Of a stretch of DNA of 64,000 bases, positions 60,433-64,000 are shown in pieces. Both the position numbers and the translations under genes were made by a program. The stretch comes from JBPYFK01 sp051984675 (lineage in GTDB: Bacteria; Actinomycetota; Actinomycetes; Mycobacteriales; Pseudonocardiaceae), in assembly GCA_051984675.1 (NCBI GenBank), contig JBPYFK010000020.1, positions 124,001 through 188,000 on the forward strand, given 5' to 3'. Below the pieces are notes generated by a model, which saw only the letters and a list, made by a program, of their open reading frames with translations, was not told the origin of the DNA and did not search any database. Numbering within the stretch: the stretch's first letter is position 1; every line of letters begins with the position of its first letter.

Positions 60433-61435
60433 TCACAGCTGAGGCCATGCGCCGGTCTGCACCGGCCCGCCGCCGGCCACCGGAAGCACTGGGTAGCAGC
60501 TCACGTGCTGGGCGTGGTGGGGGTCCAACGCGTTCAGCATGAATTCGGCGGCGTTGGCGTCGGTGGCGACCGAGACGTGATCGGAGCGGTCCTGCGGGCA
60601 CTTGTCCTGAAGGACGATGTTGGTGGCCCCGGGAGCGTTCAGGTAGCCGCTGGTGTAGGGGGTGACCAGTTCGTCATACCTCGTCATGATCGTCGTGTAC
60701 GTAATGCCCGGCACCGCCGCGCCATTGGCGTTCAGCTGGTTCATGAACGGCGACCCCCGGAAGAATTCCCGGCACGAGGCGCACGCGGTGTCGGTGGCAG
60801 GCGAGGCGCCAGGGACTTCTTCGGCGAGCCGTTCCAGGAGATCACTGGTGTTGTTGACGGTGGTGCCGGTCGTACAGGGGGGTCAGTGCGACGTAGCGTT
60901 GCACCTTGGGCGCGCCGCCGAGGAACTTGAGGTAGTACTGCGGCATCACAGTGCCTTCGGAGTGCCCGACGAGGTCGACCTTGTGCGCACCGGTGGCGGC
61001 AAGGACTTGGTCAATGAAGGCCGCTAGTTCGTGGGAGCTCTGCTCCATCGGCGCGAATCCACCCGATTGAGGGAAACCGGGGTGGATGCCGTAGGTCAGG
61101 GCGAAGACGCAGTAGCCGTTGTTGGCCAGCAGCGGCGACATGGTGGACCAGTTGGTGGCCGCCGCGCCACCCAACCCGTGTACCAGGACCACCGGGTTCG
61201 GGTGTTGCGGTGACGGTTTGCAGTCCCAGTGATTGGCTCCGGCCGGTGCGCTGCCCGGCGCCACGGCTTCGCGGAGGATGCCGGGGGCGTAGTTGTACAT
61301 CACCGGGTACTGCCGCTGCCGGTTGGTTTTTCCGATCGCGCTACCCGTCTCGGCGGCCACCGGTAGGGCGCTGGCCAGAAGCATCGCCAGAACGCCGGCC
61401 ACGGCCGTGGCCAGACCCCAACCCCGAAGCAGCAT
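60433..61435 (-). pseudogene. secreted lipase/esterase (alpha/beta hydrolase), broken by a frameshift
   Basis: The frame from ATG 61435 encodes a signal peptide (GLATAVAGVLAMLLASALPVAA), PVVLVHGLGGAAATNWSTM and the nucleophile elbow VGHSEGTVMPQYY, then goes out of frame after VALTPLYD near 60868. Removing one base there restores GTTVNNTSDLLERLAEEVPG and leads into the second frame with the catalytic MTRYDELVTPYTSGYL (Asp) and DRSDHVSVATDANA (His). It matches the Lipase_2/EstA class throughout. A one-base insertion in a short GG run is the simplest explanation, either a real recent mutation or a sequence error. Confidence 0.85.
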
Positions 61436-61545
61436 GCCCCGCCCCCACCCTCGCCTCGCTGCGAATGCCGGTCGCACCGATCAACTCCGCAGCACTCAGA
61501 CAGGTGACGTAGGGCACGCGAGGATCACTCGAATAGCGCAGTGGT

Positions 61546-62580
61546 TCACGCCAATTCGGCGCGGAAGAAGTCGACGTTGTACGGCCTCCACTGGGTCATC
61601 GTGAAGTACACCGCCGGCCGGTCCGCGGCCCACGGATGCTGGAAGCCGCCGTACAGCGCCGGGTGGTCGGAGCCCGAAACCATGACCTCGCCCGGGGTCC
61701 ATGGCCCTGTCAGCTCTGGGGCGGTGCGCAACACGATCGCGGCACGGCGCTCGTCAAGATGTGTGGCGAACCAGAGCCTGAAGGCTCTGTTGTACTGGAC
61801 CGAGAGTTCGCCGACCGGCGCTTGCAGCACGGGTTGCGCGGCGAACGGGTCGCGTCCCCAACCGTCACCGGTCCAGTACTCGTAGGCCGCGGGGTCGAGC
61901 AGGGCGTCCTGGTCGACGCGGGCGAGACAGCCGGAACCGAACCGGCCGTTGGGGGTGCCCATCAGGTAGACAGAGTTCGCGATGATCCCGGCGTAGGCGA
62001 TCATCTGGAACGGGTGCGTGCCCCGGTCGCCGAGCGCGAAGCGGCCCGACCAGCCTGTCTTGCGGTTGGGCCAGAACGCGGTCTTCGACTTCGTCCAGGT
62101 CGCGCCGCCGTTGTCGGAGTAGGCCAGCCCCGCGTAGTTCGTCCGCCAGATGCCGGGCGCACCCCAGTGCCGGACCGACATGTAGTGCAGGTAGTTGCGT
62201 CCACCGACCGCGATGCCGGCCGTGGGGATCACGGTGTGTTCACGCATTCCGGCGCGGTCCGCGGGGACGATCTGGTCGGCCTTGCCGTCCTCGCGTGGGC
62301 ACATCCAGTCGAACCGCACACCGGTGTCGAGGTCGGTGTTGGTGGAGCGGGCCAGCACGTTGAACCGCCAGTCGGCGTGTGCGGGACCAGGTCCGTCGCC
62401 GCACCACCCGTCGCCGTAGCTGTCCCCGAAGGCCACGAGCACGCCTCCACACCCGTCGTCCCACATGATCCCGAGGTCGGTGGCGTGCAGTCCGAACCGG
62501 CTGGCCGTGGTGTTGCACGAGTCCTCGCCGGTGATCTTCGCGAGTTTGGTCAGGCCAGTCACGTGCACCATGCCCGTCAC
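61546..62580 (-). CDS. DUF4185 family protein, possible D-arabinan-active glycosidase
   Basis: 344 aa. Five-bladed propeller-like sequence with repeated GLAYSDNGGATWTKSKTAFW and FQMIAYAGIIANSVYLMGT segments, an early GIMWDDGCGGVLVAFGDSYG and a late PALYGGFQHPWAADRPAVYF. I recall that DUF4185 was linked to endo-D-arabinanases (GH183), which would fit turnover of cell-wall arabinogalactan. No signal peptide is present: the GTG at 62580 is the first start after a stop codon upstream in frame. Four or more cysteines suggest an oxidising compartment all the same. Confidence 0.75.
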   Translation of the reverse strand: MTGMVHVTGLTKLAKITGEDSCNTTASRFGLHATDLGIMWDDGCGGVLVAFGDSYGDGWCGDGPGPAHADWRFNVLARSTNTDLDTGVRFDWMCPREDGKADQIVPADRAGMREHTVIPTAGIAVGGRNYLHYMSVRHWGAPGIWRTNYAGLAYSDNGGATWTKSKTAFWPNRKTGWSGRFALGDRGTHPFQMIAYAGIIANSVYLMGTPNGRFGSGCLARVDQDALLDPAAYEYWTGDGWGRDPFAAQPVLQAPVGELSVQYNRAFRLWFATHLDERRAAIVLRTAPELTGPWTPGEVMVSGSDHPALYGGFQHPWAADRPAVYFTMTQWRPYNVDFFRAELA

Positions 62581-62645
62581 GGTAAGGCTCAGGTCACCGT
62601 CATCGGGTGCGCTGGAGTGGCGCTCGGTGTCTGCATACTGAGGCG

Positions 62646-63977
62646 GTGCAGCTCTTCGTTCGTCCGATCAGCGGCGCTGCGGCACCCGATCAGGTGTTAC
62701 GGCGACTGGCAGTCCGCGCACACAGCCGCGGTCTGCCTCCGCCGGCCGCGCTGTCCGGTACGTGGTTCGGCTGCCGGGCGGTCCTCGCTCCCTCCGTGGC
62801 TGTCCGCTCCGTGCCGCGCGCCCGCGCCTTTGACACGATCGACAACCAGCCGCCGGTCGAATCTGGCGACGCGCCTGCGGGGGCGGTCGGCGGCGGGTGG
62901 GTCGGCTACCTCGGCTACGGCCTCACCGACCCGGGTCTCTGGCCGCAACGGCGCGAGTTGCCGGACGCTGCCTGGGGCTGGGCCGACCACGTCGTCCGTT
63001 GCGACGCCGAAGGGCAGTGGTGGTTCGAAGCGCTGGTCGGCGGCGAACGGGGGCGGCGCGCCGCCGAGCTGGACGAGCTGTTCGCGGAACTCAGCGGGAT
63101 CGTGGCGGGTACCGATCCGCCGGTACGCCCGTGGCGGGCGGGAGCGATGACCGTGCCCTCGGTCGATGACCACCTCAAGGCCGTGCGCGGTTGTGTGGAT
63201 CAGATCGCCGCCGGCGAGATCTTCCAGGCCAACATCGCCAGCCGGTTCGTGGCTCGGTTCGACGGCGACCCCGTGGAGGTGTTCGCCGCGGGCAGCGCGT
63301 CCCTGCGACCAGCCCGCGCCGCCTACGTCAGTGGCGGATGGGGTGCGGTTGTGTCGTTGTCTCCAGAACTGTTCCTTGCCCGGCACGGTGACGTCGTTAC
63401 CTCCAGCCCGATCAAGGGCACCCTCCCGAGGCGCGGCCCGGAGGATGACGGGAACGCCGAGCGCCTTCGGGCGTCCACAAAGGACGTCGCGGAGAACGTC
63501 ATGATCGTGGACATGGCACGCAACGACCTCGGGCGGGTTGCCAAGGTCGGGCAGGTGAGTGTGCCGAGGTTGCTCGATGTGCAACCGCATCCCGGCGTGT
63601 GGCACCTGGTTTCCGACGTCCGTGCGGAACTTCCGTCCGGGACACCGGATTCGGCGCTGCTGGCGGCGGCGTTCCCGCCAGCCTCGGTCACGGGGGCGCC
63701 GAAGGTGCGGGCGCTGGAGGTGATCGCGGAGCTGGAGGCCGTTCCGCGCCAGGTCTACTGCGGCGCGGTCGGGATGTCCTCGCCGGTGGCCGGCACCGAG
63801 CTCAACGTGGCCATCCGCTCGCTTGAGTACAGCCGGGCGACCGAGCAGCGCCCGGGACTCCTGCGTTTCGGGGTGGGTGGTGGCATCACCGCCGACTCGG
63901 ACCCGGACGCGGAGTGGGAGGAGTGCCTGACCAAAGCCGCTCCCCTGCTCTCGCTGCTGGGTACGTCGGTGCGGTAG
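62646..63977 (+). CDS. pabB: aminodeoxychorismate synthase component I
   Basis: 443 aa chorismate-utilising enzyme. It forms 4-amino-4-deoxychorismate for folate with a glutamine amidotransferase partner not found nearby. The C-terminal domain holds VDQIAAGEIFQANIASRF, SSPIKGTLPRRG, MIVDMARNDLGRVA, SVTGAPKVRALEVIAELE and RQVYCGAVGMSSP. Anthranilate or isochorismate synthase activity is less likely from context (metG-tatD region, as Rv1005c). GTG 62646 has CATACT a few bases upstream, so the mRNA may be leaderless. Divergent from the DUF4185 gene. Confidence 0.88.
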   Translation: MQLFVRPISGAAAPDQVLRRLAVRAHSRGLPPPAALSGTWFGCRAVLAPSVAVRSVPRARAFDTIDNQPPVESGDAPAGAVGGGWVGYLGYGLTDPGLWPQRRELPDAAWGWADHVVRCDAEGQWWFEALVGGERGRRAAELDELFAELSGIVAGTDPPVRPWRAGAMTVPSVDDHLKAVRGCVDQIAAGEIFQANIASRFVARFDGDPVEVFAAGSASLRPARAAYVSGGWGAVVSLSPELFLARHGDVVTSSPIKGTLPRRGPEDDGNAERLRASTKDVAENVMIVDMARNDLGRVAKVGQVSVPRLLDVQPHPGVWHLVSDVRAELPSGTPDSALLAAAFPPASVTGAPKVRALEVIAELEAVPRQVYCGAVGMSSPVAGTELNVAIRSLEYSRATEQRPGLLRFGVGGGITADSDPDAEWEECLTKAAPLLSLLGTSVR

Positions 63978-64000
63978 CCGGGTTGGCGAGGTGTGGGTGT

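Overview
The window is 64 kb of high-G+C actinobacterial chromosome. Gene content and order point to Pseudonocardiales (Amycolatopsis/Saccharomonospora-like); this is an inference, since no 16S gene is present. Two blocks match gene orders I know from Mycobacterium tuberculosis. One is metB, a proline-rich RDD protein, cbs, a GDSL esterase and a fadA thiolase (compare Rv1079 to Rv1074c). The other runs from ppx, DUF501, ftsB, eno, mazG and mfd through a TetR gene, glmU, prs, rplY, pth, an acyl-AMP ligase, ispE, ksgA, rpfB, tatD and metG to pabB (compare Rv1026 to Rv1005c). No rRNA operon, insertion sequence, prophage or CRISPR array was seen.

Layout: 1-9 kb holds amino-acid sulfur metabolism (partial threonine dehydratase, metB, cbs), an RDD protein, a GDSL esterase, a thiolase and a Bax-inhibitor-like membrane protein. 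9-14.6 kb is more individual: an isolated yidC, a tRNA with anticodon UAA but a short class-I body, a graspetide-synthetase-like ATP-grasp gene with a tiny coupled upstream ORF, and a type II NADH dehydrogenase. 14.6-23 kb has udgB, a serine carboxypeptidase and a complete dipeptide/oligopeptide ABC operon. 23-33 kb has ppx, mazG, a TPR protein, eno-ftsB-DUF501 and mfd. 33-39 kb has a thioesterase, a TetR regulator, a GGDEF protein, tRNA-Gln, a fatty-acid desaturase and a nitronate monooxygenase. 39-54 kb has glmU-prs, a nitroreductase, rplY-pth, an acyl-AMP ligase, a divergent MarR/SDR pair with visible operators, an ABC-F protein, ispE, a degenerate MetN-like ATPase and ksgA. 54-64 kb has two tandem rpfB-type genes, tatD, metG, a frameshifted lipase, a DUF4185 protein and pabB.

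The strongest unexplained signal is a family of short intergenic inverted repeats. A 17-bp quasi-palindrome (form A, GTGAAAGACGCTTTCAC) is usually followed 12-14 bp later by its reverse complement (form B), giving units of about 47 bp. I count about 35 cores at 16 intergenic sites, including nine within 355 bp between tatD and metG. Several units carry matched changes in both arms, which suggests pairing between them. Two genes (mfd and the MarR gene) take their stop codon from a core. The second candidate system is the ATP-grasp locus at 10.9-12.2 kb, which lacks the usual precursor peptide and partner methyltransferase.

Most genes are core housekeeping and are called with high confidence. 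Starts were adjusted where a ribosome binding site or family length argued for it. Everything here comes from reading the sequence; no database search was run.
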